Origin: Bacteroidota bacterium | Lineage (GTDB): Bacteria > Bacteroidota > Bacteroidia > Chitinophagales > Chitinophagaceae | NCBI GenBank assembly: GCA_947461985.1 | Contig: CANHNT010000078.1 | Coordinates: 1-8,263 of the forward strand | Direction of reading: 5' to 3' | DNA length: 8,263 bases | Shown here: one piece after another, positions 1-7,963 of the stretch | Layout of the letters: the number at the start of each line of letters is the position of its first letter | How positions within the stretch are numbered: position 1 is the first letter of the stretch | The notes under the pieces: model-generated | Seen by the model: only the letters and a program-made list of their open reading frames with translations | Databases searched by the model: none | What the model was told of the DNA's origin: nothing | Program-made: the position numbers and the translations under genes

Positions 1-60
1 GTAGAAAAAGCACCTGAGTCTTCAGTTCCTGCGAACAACAACAGCATGATGAAGCATTAA
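1..60 (+). CDS. C-terminal end of an unidentified protein (partial), possibly a DUF1573 paralogue
   Basis: The window opens inside a reading frame that stays in frame from base 1 and ends at the TAA at 58-60, giving a 19-residue tail (VEKAPESSVPANNNSMMKH). No domain is present, so the function cannot be read directly. The tail is polar and low in complexity. It shares an E-(K/S)-A-P element and a terminal Lys-His with the tail of the next gene (SIESAPVKH). That gene starts only 34 nt downstream with no terminator between, so the two are probably co-transcribed. The shared tail hints that the missing gene is a tandem DUF1573 copy, an arrangement common in Bacteroidota, but this rests on a very short match. 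Confidence 0.6.
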   Translation, partial: VEKAPESSVPANNNSMMKH

Positions 61-94
61 TTTAAATTATACTAAAACATAAAAATAGTTATAT

Positions 95-520
95 ATGAAA
101 AAAATACTCGTACTCACATTTTTTATTTTGTCATACTTTGGTACATATGCTCAAAATAATAATCCCAATGCTCCTATTTTGAAATTTACGAGTGAAACAC
201 ACGATTTTGGAAATTTAAAAGAAGGTCCAATTGCATCATTTGATTTTGTATTCACCAATGCAGGTAGAGAACCCTTAATTATTCAAAGTTGCTCTGCTTC
301 ATGCGGTTGTACAACCCCAGATTGGACAAAAGAGCCAATAGCACCAGGAAAATCAGGTAAAATTTCAGTAAAATACACTACGCAAGGAAGAACTGGAACT
401 TTTAATAAAACTGTTTATATAGCTTCTAATGCAAAATGTGATAAAGAACGCTATGAAATATATATAAAAGGGAATGTGACACCATCACAATCAATTGAAA
501 GTGCACCAGTAAAACATTAA
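95..520 (+). CDS. DUF1573 domain-containing secreted protein
   Basis: A 141-residue exported protein. Residues 1-20 form a signal peptide: Lys-Lys, then a hydrophobic core, ending TYAQ. The rest is one DUF1573 domain, an ASPM/SPD-2/Hydin-like immunoglobulin fold. Visible family marks are the HDFG element (residues 36-39), the F-x-F-x-N-x-G-x-x-P-L strand pair (about 51-61), the Cys-rich SCSASCGCT turn (C66, C70, C72), the P-I-A-P-G-K-S-G turn (81-88) and the final strand ending at Ala-Ser-Asn-Ala (110-113). A further Cys is at 115. The length is normal for a one-domain member. The role of the family is unknown; a periplasmic or surface location is inferred from the signal peptide. The ATG at 95 is chosen because it begins the signal peptide. 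The gene lies 34 nt after an upstream gene and is followed by a strong terminator, so it is probably the last gene of its operon. No lipobox Cys follows the signal peptide, so it is not a lipoprotein. Confidence 0.9.
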   Translation: MKKILVLTFFILSYFGTYAQNNNPNAPILKFTSETHDFGNLKEGPIASFDFVFTNAGREPLIIQSCSASCGCTTPDWTKEPIAPGKSGKISVKYTTQGRTGTFNKTVYIASNAKCDKERYEIYIKGNVTPSQSIESAPVKH

Positions 521-539
521 TTATCCATACTATTTTTTC

Positions 540-574
540 AAAAAAAGCTACATTTTTTAATGTAGCTTTTTTTT
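540..574 (+). terminator. Intrinsic terminator after the DUF1573 gene
   Basis: An uninterrupted 15-bp inverted repeat (540-554 with 559-573) encloses a TTTT loop. The core is AGCTACATT pairing with AATGTAGCT. The 3' arm runs into a T tract (567-574). It begins 20 nt after the DUF1573 stop codon and lies before the permease gene, so it separates the two transcription units. The arms begin with A tracts, so the structure could also stop transcription from the other strand, although no minus-strand gene enters it here. Confidence 0.9.
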
Positions 575-592
575 ATATCTGTATTTTTTTGT

Positions 593-599
593 TACTTTG
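593..599 (+). promoter_or_regulatory. Possible Bacteroidota -7-like element (TACTTTG) before the permease gene
   Basis: TACTTTG resembles the Bacteroidota sigma-ABfr -7 element (TAnnTTTG), one base shorter than the consensus. It sits between the terminator at 540-574 and the permease ATG at 609, where a promoter for the downstream unit is expected. No clear TTG -33 element is seen at the usual distance. If the box is used, transcription would begin within a few bases of the ATG, giving a very short or absent leader. This is a weak call made from position and a partial match. Confidence 0.3.
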
Positions 600-608
600 A
601 GACAAAGC

Positions 609-1844
609 ATGAATTTATCTTTACTTATTGCAAAAAAAATAGCTGTTTATGAGAAGAAATCGTTCTCCTTATTTATTTCTCGTATAGCTATATTAGCAAT
701 TGCGTTAAGTGTTTCTGTCATGATTATAGGATCTGCTATCACAAGGGGTTATCAGGAACATATTAGTCAAAAATTTTATGACTGTTGGGGACATATTAAT
801 ATTACAAATTTTACTCCTGACCCATCCAACATAATTAATACAGAAAAAATTTCGTACAATGATGCTTTAGTAAATCATATCCAATCTACGAATCATGTTC
901 AACGAGTTCAACCTTATACATTACAATCTTGCATCCTTAAAACAAATGAAGGAATAGAAGGTATAATTCTCAAAGGTTTATTTGATGCTACGAGTTTTAA
1001 AACGATAGAACATTTTTTAGTCGAAGGCAAAGCAATCACATTTCGAAAAGACAGTTTTTCAAATGAAATTATCATCTCAAAAACGATGGCTAGTCGTTTT
1101 AATTTAAAATTAAATGATCGAATTATTTTATATTTTTTTTCTGGATTAAATGATGGCCCTAGGGCAAGGAAAGTTTCGATTGTTGGCATTTTCAATACTG
1201 GATTAGATGAGTATGACAAATCTTTTGCTTTATGTGATTATCGATTTATTAATCATCTAAACAAAGAAACAAATGACATGATTCAAGGTTATGAAATTAC
1301 CTTAGATGATATTAAAAACAGCAACCAAGTTGAAAAAGAAATATTTCATAACTATTTGGAGTCTCCTTTAGAAATTTATTCTCTCGAGAAGCGATTTGGG
1401 AATGTTTTTTCGTGGCTTCAAATGATGAAAATGAATGAAAAAATAATTATAATGATCATGATGATTATTGCATTAATTAATATGATTTCTGCTTTATTAA
1501 TACTTATTTTAGAACGCACTCCAATGATTGGCATTTTAAAGTCGTTGGGAATGAGTAATATAAAAATCCAACTTATTTTTCTTTACAGTAGTTTTTATAT
1601 AATAGGAATTGGTCTATTATTAGGAACCCTATTAGGAGTTGGTTTATGTTTATTACAACAAAAAATCGGTTTTTTAAAACTGGATGAAGCTACGTATTAT
1701 GTTACTAAAATTCCAATTGCTTTGCACACAGAAAACATCTTGTTTATTTTATTTTCTACCGTATTGATTTGTTTTTCGATACTCATTTTCCCTAGTTTAA
1801 TCGTTCGAAAAGTTTCACCTACAAAAGCGATTAATTTTAAATAA
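609..1844 (+). CDS. LolC/LolE-type ABC transporter permease (FtsX/MacB-like)
   Basis: An inner-membrane permease of 411 residues with the type VII ABC (MacB/LolCE) layout. A short cytoplasmic N-terminus (MNLSLLIAKKI) is followed by a first membrane helix (about 23-44), a large periplasmic MacB-PCD-like domain (about 45-275), and three C-terminal helices (about 278-300, 322-349, 377-398). The E-R-T-x-x-I-G-I-L-K-S-L-G motif (302-314) is the cytoplasmic coupling segment typical of LolC/E. The V-G-I-F-x-T-G-L-D-E-Y-D stretch near 192-203 is also typical of that family. Known members work with a LolD-type ATPase to extract lipoproteins or other lipid-linked substrates from the inner membrane; the substrate here is unknown. 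No ATPase gene is in the window, so it must be supplied from elsewhere. The frame can also start at a TTG at 597, but the ATG at 609 gives the conserved family N-terminus. The stop codon overlaps the next gene by one base. Size is as expected for LolC/E, with no sign of damage. Confidence 0.87.
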   Translation: MNLSLLIAKKIAVYEKKSFSLFISRIAILAIALSVSVMIIGSAITRGYQEHISQKFYDCWGHINITNFTPDPSNIINTEKISYNDALVNHIQSTNHVQRVQPYTLQSCILKTNEGIEGIILKGLFDATSFKTIEHFLVEGKAITFRKDSFSNEIIISKTMASRFNLKLNDRIILYFFSGLNDGPRARKVSIVGIFNTGLDEYDKSFALCDYRFINHLNKETNDMIQGYEITLDDIKNSNQVEKEIFHNYLESPLEIYSLEKRFGNVFSWLQMMKMNEKIIIMIMMIIALINMISALLILILERTPMIGILKSLGMSNIKIQLIFLYSSFYIIGIGLLLGTLLGVGLCLLQQKIGFLKLDEATYYVTKIPIALHTENILFILFSTVLICFSILIFPSLIVRKVSPTKAINFK

Positions 1845-2758
1845 TGGACGCCAAAAATAATTATATCAATTATTGTAATGAAAATGAAGTGCCTTTATTT
1901 TTCAAGCCTTTTTGGCTAGATATGATTGACACTAACTGGAAAGTTATTAAAGCTAAAATAGGAACCACAACACTATTTTTCCCTTTCCATATTGAAAATA
2001 AATGGACATGCCGTTTTTTGCGAAATGCACATTTAACCCCTTATGGAGGTTTTATTTTCAACCAAAATTTGAATACTATTGATGAAGAAACAAAATCAAA
2101 ATTGACAGCGCTTATTTTAACTCAATTTCCTTCATTTTCTTTATTAAATATTGATTTACATCCAACAATTAAATTTAATATCAATCCATTTACTGATTTT
2201 ATTTCCAGTCAGAAAAAAACGAACATTTTGCATTTAAGCAATAAAGAACTTTGCTATCAAATGTTTAAACCTGCTTTGCAACGTCAGATAAAAAAAGCTG
2301 CAAAAAACTTAATTATTTTTGAAAAAGATGATATTGAATTATTTTATCTTCTTCATTGTAAAACGTTTGAAAAAAACAATGAACTACCACCCACTCCATT
2401 TCTTAGTTTTCAAAATACCTGGAAAATTTGTAAGCAAAATGAATGTGGGAAATTATTATTTATTCAAGATGATCAACAAAATATTCATGCCGCTTTATTT
2501 TTAACCTACGACTCTACTTCGTCCTATTATTTAGCCGGTGGCACAAATGCGCAATATTATGGCAGTGGAGCAATGAGTTTATTAATGTGGCATGCAATTC
2601 AGGTAAGTATTGATATGGGAAAAACTCAATTTGATTTTGAAGGAAGTATGGCACCCACAATTGATACCTTTTTTAAGAAATTTAGTCCTACAGAAATTGA
2701 ATACACCAATTTGCAAAAAACAAATGCTCGATTACTCAAATTATTAAATAAAAAATGA
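1844..2758 (+). CDS. FemAB/GNAT-fold acyltransferase-like protein
   Basis: A 304-residue cytoplasmic protein with no signal peptide or membrane helix. The C-terminal half looks like a GNAT fold of the FemAB or Acetyltransf_6 (BioF2-like) type: an R-Q-I-K-K-A-A-K helix near 147-154, a strand with alanine-rich turn (about 215-225), then YYLAGGTNAQYYGSGA (228-243), a long helix, and F-D-F-E-G-S-M (263-269) followed by a T-F-F-K-K-F segment. The last pattern, D-F-E-G-S with a Phe-rich helix after it, is characteristic of FemAB-like transferases, which pass aminoacyl or acyl groups to cell-envelope or other acceptors. The N-terminal half (about 1-140) fits the degenerate first GNAT half of such two-domain proteins. 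The acceptor cannot be told from the sequence. Its ATG overlaps the permease TAA by one base (TAATG), which points to translational coupling, but no functional link to the permease is known to me. A hairpin includes its stop codon. Confidence 0.72.
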   Translation: MDAKNNYINYCNENEVPLFFKPFWLDMIDTNWKVIKAKIGTTTLFFPFHIENKWTCRFLRNAHLTPYGGFIFNQNLNTIDEETKSKLTALILTQFPSFSLLNIDLHPTIKFNINPFTDFISSQKKTNILHLSNKELCYQMFKPALQRQIKKAAKNLIIFEKDDIELFYLLHCKTFEKNNELPPTPFLSFQNTWKICKQNECGKLLFIQDDQQNIHAALFLTYDSTSSYYLAGGTNAQYYGSGAMSLLMWHAIQVSIDMGKTQFDFEGSMAPTIDTFFKKFSPTEIEYTNLQKTNARLLKLLNKK

Positions 2759-2783
2759 CCACAAGTTATTGCAGTCATTTTTT
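2750..2783. terminator. Bidirectional terminator between convergent genes
   Basis: A perfect 10-bp inverted repeat, AAAAAATGAC (2750-2759) with GTCATTTTTT (2774-2783). A shorter inner pairing, CAA with TTG (2762-2764 with 2769-2771), lies within the 14-nt loop. A tracts and T tracts flank the core on both sides, so it can act on either strand. The 5' arm covers the last codons and the TGA stop of the acyltransferase gene. The stop of the convergent large peptidase gene is 19 nt away. The GC core is short (TGAC/GTCA), so strength is uncertain. Confidence 0.75.
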
Positions 2784-2802
2784 AAATATATTCATTTTAT
2801 TT

Positions 2803-5800
2803 TTATCGCATAATATATAATTTACCGAATCCTTTTTCGATAAATTTATCAGCACCTGTATTAAAATGATCGATTTTCTCACCATTTAAATTCGTAACTA
2901 AACGATATAAATAAACACCATTTGCTAGAGGTTGACCAAATTGATCATCGCCATTCCATTTAAAATCAGTTAAGTTTCTTCCAATATGGATATTTCCTAA
3001 TTCAGCTTTTGTTATTTCTCTAACAATTTTACCAGTTGGGGTTAAAATTTGAATTTTTAATTGAGAAGGAATTTGGTAACCAGTTAATGTAAATAAAAAC
3101 TGAGTAGAAGTTGTAAACGGATTTGGATAATTTAACAAAGATGAAATTGAGGCTTTTGTTTCTACTGAAAAAGCAACTTTATAATCATTTGTACCTGCTG
3201 AATTTCCAGATTTATCTTTTACATCTTTTAAAATTAACATGTAATCATCATCATCTTTCGTAAATTCAGGTCTAAATTCAATTCGAGCTTGATTGCTATT
3301 TTTAGTAGCATTTAATGTTGCAGGAATAAATTTCAATCGTTGATTATCATATGGTATCAACTCATCAACATAACTACTCGTAGCATTATACCTAAGATAT
3401 ACTGAGACTAATGAAGTATCATCTAACGCTAAATATTTGTTCTCATCTTTTAAAGTAATATTTATGAAAGGTTTAGAAGAAACAATATCTCTATCTAAAA
3501 TATGAATCCCATCAAAAGTCACATCTATTAATGGATTTTTATTATCAGCTGCAACATAAAGTGATTTTAGTCCAATGTTATTTGGATGATATTGCTCTAT
3601 TTGATCGTTATCAGGATTGATTTCTACTTCAAGTGTATTATTTCCAGTTATTAAATTAGTTTTTAATTCATAATCTGCAATAATGGTATCTAACATAGGT
3701 AATGGTTTGTATCTCTTAAAACCTAATACAGTTTTCAGATTATTTTCATTGACCATAGAATATTTCACTAAAATACTATCCATTGGTATAGATGTTAAGT
3801 TTTCAATGGCTACAGAAAATTTAGTAGATTGACCTTGACCTAATGTATCATTGAAAACAAAAAATCTGTTTGGATTGATTGCTGCTTCGGGTTGAGGTTG
3901 ATATAATACTCTCCAATATTTTAGTTGCTCAGCTGTTTTAAAAACATTGTCATTATTATTCATCACAATTTTCAAATACGGATATTGTTGTGCATTGATA
4001 AAGCTTAACGAAGTATCGTGTTGAACAGTAGCTAATAAAATTTCACTTCCTAAAAGTGTGATGCCATATATTTTATAATAGGTAGTGTCACCTGTATTAA
4101 CATCAATTGTATTTTTTATTTGTTTAAATTCTGACCAAACTTTGGATGGTCCAATTTTAGTAGAGGTGATATTACCCGTGAATAAAGTAGATTTATAATT
4201 AAAATCTGCATATAATTTAACCGTACTATCGGCACCAACATATTGAATTGCTGTCGCTGGTTTATCTTTTTCAGCCCACAATATCATACTTCTATTTTTG
4301 TATAAAGAATCAATTTTATCGAATCCTAAATTTTTCAATTTGTGATATAAAGAAATATTAGAACCATAAAGAGTAGTGTCAGACTTCCAATTATTTACAA
4401 ATACTTTATTGTTTGCACTAGTTGAGGACCTCAATCTGGGTTGAATCATCATATAATATCCTTGAGGTATAGAATCAATAAAATCCATGATTCTTTTACG
4501 CCAATCAGTTGCTAATACTGTTGCTCCATTTTGAGCTGCATTGGCAAAACTAAATTCAAAAAAGGGGTCAGTATTTGAATATTGAGTACCAACTCTACAA
4601 GGATCAAAACTTCCAAATCGTCCAATAGGCAAAGCAGCATTGGGTCTTTTATTTATCCAAGGCTCACCAGTTAAAGTATCAATTACAATAAATTGTAGCG
4701 TAGAATAAATACCTCCTTCTTGTCCACAACCAAATGAATATGCTGTACTTCCATTAAATTTTACAAAATAATCTGGCCAACTATAGTTGAAAGGAGAGGG
4801 ACCAAGTAAACAAGCATTTTGAACGCCCAATGTTTTATTAGAACCTACGAATTTAAATTTTCTGTCTGTGGAATCTAAATAGATATCTGCATAATTATCT
4901 TTTTGAAATTGATAATAATGAGATTGATTCCACCCCGGCAAACTTTGATCTAAATATATAAATGAGCTTGTTGTCCATTTTCTTAATGCTGCAAGCGTAT
5001 CCATTGCAGTTCGCCAATAGTATACCGTGCTATCCCGTAGCGCAATTATGGGTTGCCATTTTACAACACCGCCTTTACTTTGTATTTGAGTTGAAGTTAA
5101 TAATGGACTATTAAATTTTTCGGTCGTATCTATTTGAAAAACATAATTTTTCAAAGCTGCAAATGGATTTAATGTTGAGCCTTTCAATGTTATCCCTTGC
5201 ATGTTGACTATACTAAATTCATAAGGATACACAGGAACTAAATCATCATTATTGATATTGTAAAATCTTTTGATGGTATTATTTGTTTCTGAAATTTCTT
5301 CAATCAACGCTTCTTGATCTAATTCTATGCTTAAATAATTTCGTCCTAAACCAGCTTTGCCATAAGTAGGAATTTTTATTCTTAACGTATCACTATTCGG
5401 GATACCAGGAAATTTTTTATCCAGAAGCACAATTTCAACATTATTGGGTAACCCTATTTTTATTAATAAACTAACCGAATCGGTTGTATATTTTCCTAAG
5501 TTATGTAATAACATTTCAACATCAATTGAATCTATTGATGAGGTTAAGTTGGTTTGTTTAAATGTCACACCATCTTCTTCTATAGCATAGTCTGGTTTTG
5601 GGAAACTATACATTTTTATTGCAGGGTCTCCATTCATTAATATTTGTTGACAATGCATCGTAAATAATGAATTATTTGAATACATGGCATTATTCATAAA
5701 ATTGTACACATTTTTTTGCAATTGCTCACCTATCGTTTTACCATAAGAATTATACGCAAAATGAGCATATAAACTATCTGTATAGGTTCCTAAAGTACCA

Positions 5801-7953
5801 GAAAAACCTGTATTTACATTCGCAATAAAAGCAATTGCACCTGCATTCGGAACTAAAACATAACGTTCACTCAATAATTTTTGACCTGTAGTTTCAAATA
5901 TATTGCCAGCATTACAACCATTGGCAATAAGCGTAAAATATTTTTTATAATTAGTTAACTTTTCGGGCAAGTCTAAATTATAATCTAAAGTTGAGGAGGA
6001 TGAGTGTCCAAAAAACTGAATTATACTAACTCCATTTTTTAACGTCTGATCAATTAAATTACTGTTTATTGTTTCTACTGATGAAGTGGATCCTTTTTTG
6101 ATGATAATCGTTTGCCCACCAAAAAAAGGTGATGCAATAATCTTTTTTTGTATTTCTAAAGAATTCACGATGGGTAATTGTTCAACTAAATTTTTGCTTC
6201 CTGCTATATGCAAAACTCTTTTTTGCCATAGTTTGTTCAAACTATTTTGAGTTGAATAATTATTCAATTCTGCTTCATAATCTTTTACTTTATCTAAATA
6301 AATTTTAATATCGGCACCATTAAAAGAAGACAATCGACCAATTGGAATTTCAGGTCTACTTGTTTTTGTAAAATCAGTAAACATTAAATCAGAACAAGGT
6401 TGTCCAAAAGATGGAATTGCATAAAAGGGATATAATGAATAGGAAGAAGACTTGTATTTTAAATAATCATAGTAATTTATTCCTTTTCCTATAATAAATA
6501 CTTGTTTAGGTTTAATGGTCCAAGTAGAATTATTATTAGCATAATTTAAAAAGTTTTTTATAGCTAACGTACTATAATCATATCCATAACCAAATTCATT
6601 ATAAACATCTGAAGTATATGCAAGTGAAACTTGGTAAGCACCTCCATTCACAGATTCTCTGTATGTTTTATATTCATTCACGTAATCATTTCCATTTCCA
6701 TCATCAGCGTATGCTTTATGTGTTAGCATAATATAATCTCCTTGATTTGTAGGCAATGTATAATTCTTAAACGTAATTTTTTCTAATCCTGCAACATTTG
6801 CTGAAAGGGTTGATTGATTTATTAATACTAACTTTTTTAACGTAGTGGATGCTGGTATCACAAATTTTACAATTCCTGTAGTAGAAATGTCTCCAATTAT
6901 GTATTCATTTGCTGTCAAATCGTAGAGTTTGGGAGCTACTCCAGCTGAATTGAAGTTTGTGATTTCTAAATAGTAGTCTGTCAATTTAGGTTCTAGCTCA
7001 AAAGTATAATAAGGCTTATTTTCAAAATTAAAAACATTTGGGTATCTAAATTCTACACTTGATATACCAAATCGATCATTTACATTCAATACAGGTTCAT
7101 ATCGCAAGGTAATTTTATTTTGGGCATTTAAATAATTCATCGGCACAACTAAACTAAATCGTTTAATATCAAATGATCCATAGGACGAATCAGCAATTAA
7201 ATTATTATTTGCATAAATTTTCATTTGATGGTTTGTGAAGAAATTTTTACCAACGATGGATGATTTGAAATAAGCAAATGGACCTCCAACTACTTTATAA
7301 GGATTATTACAGGTAATAATTATGGAATCTTTTGCATTTGTAAACTTTTTAACATAACCCTCTTCTTCATATTGTGAAGAGTTTAAATTATACAATGCAG
7401 GATTTGTTTGCGCACCATCGTCTGATGATTTACCTGCTGAAAATTCACCTCTGTAGTTAATTTTTATTTTATTCCAAAAATAATCTTCTTTCAAAGGAGG
7501 ATTGGTCATATTATTTGTTCTAAAATTGTAACGCTTATTTGTAGTAGACGTATTGTATGTTAAAAAATAAAAAGCCGTATCAGAAATTAAATGAATATCA
7601 GGATTTAATTGCAAATTGGGATTTTTGTAAAGCAAAGCATCTAATTTGCCATTCGCTTTTTCACCATAAAATTCTAAATAATCAACCGACGTTAAGGCCG
7701 TATTTGAGCTTACAAAAATTGGTATTTCTTGCCCATCTCTAATGAGTTGTAAGTTTGCACCTTCTACAGTTGAAGGCATTCCTAATGCTGTTAATGCAGC
7801 AATAGGAATTCTGTAAATACTATCTTTGGCTACTTTAAATTTAAAATAGGATTGACTATAATTGATCCATTCGTTACCAAAGGTTTGTGCAGTAGAATGA
7901 AAATTTGTTAAACAAATAATCAATACTGCTAAAAAAGTTATTTTCTTTTTCAT
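2803..7953 (-). CDS. porU2: Giant C25-family cysteine peptidase, PorU2-like putative T9SS sortase
   Basis: A 1716-residue secreted protein. A signal peptide (1-22, KKK then a hydrophobic core, ending STAQ) precedes a PorU-like N-terminal region (24-405) with IYRI at 46-49, a G-Q-E-I-P-I strand (74-79) and D-Y-L-E-F-Y-G (91-97). The peptidase C25 (gingipain) domain follows (about 406-785), with P-E-I-P-I-G-R near 535, FFGHSS carrying the likely catalytic His650, and ANGCNAGN carrying the likely nucleophile Cys680. Next come a CARDB-like Ig domain (about 788-895), an FN3-like YYWR segment (about 915-990), an ILEI/FAM3-like region (about 1070-1235), a second CARDB-like domain (about 1358-1470), an Ig-like unit with a D-rich loop, and a C-terminal domain from about 1605 (LNYPNPF, later F-K-W-N-G-D-D, G-V-Y-L-Y-R-L, ending KLYIMR). 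This resembles the CTD of PorU-type proteins. PorU removes and replaces T9SS cargo CTDs at the cell surface. A sortase or surface-peptidase role here is inferred. It is longer than classical PorU (about 1100-1300 residues), and lies 10 nt after a PorV/PorQ-family gene, which fits a PorV2-PorU2 operon. A gingipain-like secreted protease is the alternative. Confidence 0.82.
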   Translation of the reverse strand: MKKKITFLAVLIICLTNFHSTAQTFGNEWINYSQSYFKFKVAKDSIYRIPIAALTALGMPSTVEGANLQLIRDGQEIPIFVSSNTALTSVDYLEFYGEKANGKLDALLYKNPNLQLNPDIHLISDTAFYFLTYNTSTTNKRYNFRTNNMTNPPLKEDYFWNKIKINYRGEFSAGKSSDDGAQTNPALYNLNSSQYEEEGYVKKFTNAKDSIIITCNNPYKVVGGPFAYFKSSIVGKNFFTNHQMKIYANNNLIADSSYGSFDIKRFSLVVPMNYLNAQNKITLRYEPVLNVNDRFGISSVEFRYPNVFNFENKPYYTFELEPKLTDYYLEITNFNSAGVAPKLYDLTANEYIIGDISTTGIVKFVIPASTTLKKLVLINQSTLSANVAGLEKITFKNYTLPTNQGDYIMLTHKAYADDGNGNDYVNEYKTYRESVNGGAYQVSLAYTSDVYNEFGYGYDYSTLAIKNFLNYANNNSTWTIKPKQVFIIGKGINYYDYLKYKSSSYSLYPFYAIPSFGQPCSDLMFTDFTKTSRPEIPIGRLSSFNGADIKIYLDKVKDYEAELNNYSTQNSLNKLWQKRVLHIAGSKNLVEQLPIVNSLEIQKKIIASPFFGGQTIIIKKGSTSSVETINSNLIDQTLKNGVSIIQFFGHSSSSTLDYNLDLPEKLTNYKKYFTLIANGCNAGNIFETTGQKLLSERYVLVPNAGAIAFIANVNTGFSGTLGTYTDSLYAHFAYNSYGKTIGEQLQKNVYNFMNNAMYSNNSLFTMHCQQILMNGDPAIKMYSFPKPDYAIEEDGVTFKQTNLTSSIDSIDVEMLLHNLGKYTTDSVSLLIKIGLPNNVEIVLLDKKFPGIPNSDTLRIKIPTYGKAGLGRNYLSIELDQEALIEEISETNNTIKRFYNINNDDLVPVYPYEFSIVNMQGITLKGSTLNPFAALKNYVFQIDTTEKFNSPLLTSTQIQSKGGVVKWQPIIALRDSTVYYWRTAMDTLAALRKWTTSSFIYLDQSLPGWNQSHYYQFQKDNYADIYLDSTDRKFKFVGSNKTLGVQNACLLGPSPFNYSWPDYFVKFNGSTAYSFGCGQEGGIYSTLQFIVIDTLTGEPWINKRPNAALPIGRFGSFDPCRVGTQYSNTDPFFEFSFANAAQNGATVLATDWRKRIMDFIDSIPQGYYMMIQPRLRSSTSANNKVFVNNWKSDTTLYGSNISLYHKLKNLGFDKIDSLYKNRSMILWAEKDKPATAIQYVGADSTVKLYADFNYKSTLFTGNITSTKIGPSKVWSEFKQIKNTIDVNTGDTTYYKIYGITLLGSEILLATVQHDTSLSFINAQQYPYLKIVMNNNDNVFKTAEQLKYWRVLYQPQPEAAINPNRFFVFNDTLGQGQSTKFSVAIENLTSIPMDSILVKYSMVNENNLKTVLGFKRYKPLPMLDTIIADYELKTNLITGNNTLEVEINPDNDQIEQYHPNNIGLKSLYVAADNKNPLIDVTFDGIHILDRDIVSSKPFINITLKDENKYLALDDTSLVSVYLRYNATSSYVDELIPYDNQRLKFIPATLNATKNSNQARIEFRPEFTKDDDDYMLILKDVKDKSGNSAGTNDYKVAFSVETKASISSLLNYPNPFTTSTQFLFTLTGYQIPSQLKIQILTPTGKIVREITKAELGNIHIGRNLTDFKWNGDDQFGQPLANGVYLYRLVTNLNGEKIDHFNTGADKFIEKGFGKLYIMR

Positions 7954-7963
7954 GTGTTATTTA

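Noticed and set aside
540..574. Hairpin read as part of a mobile element end or small RNA
   Set aside because: The perfect stem, short T loop and T tract right after a stop codon are fully explained by an intrinsic terminator; no matching copy is seen elsewhere in the window.
597..611. TTG start of the permease at 597
   Set aside because: The ATG at 609 gives the conserved MNLSLLIAKKI beginning, and the TTG lies within a possible -7 element.
914..1219. 101-codon open frame on the minus strand inside the permease gene
   Set aside because: It lies fully opposite the well-supported LolC/E-type gene, has no recognisable domain or signal, and no promoter or partner; it is a shadow frame.
2319..2504. 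61-codon plus-strand frame inside the acyltransferase gene
   Set aside because: Out-of-frame shadow of a coherent GNAT-like protein, with a composition driven by A/T-rich codons.
7557..7742. 61-codon plus-strand frame opposite the N-terminal part of the large peptidase
   Set aside because: Antisense shadow; no family features, and the opposing frame is clearly coding.
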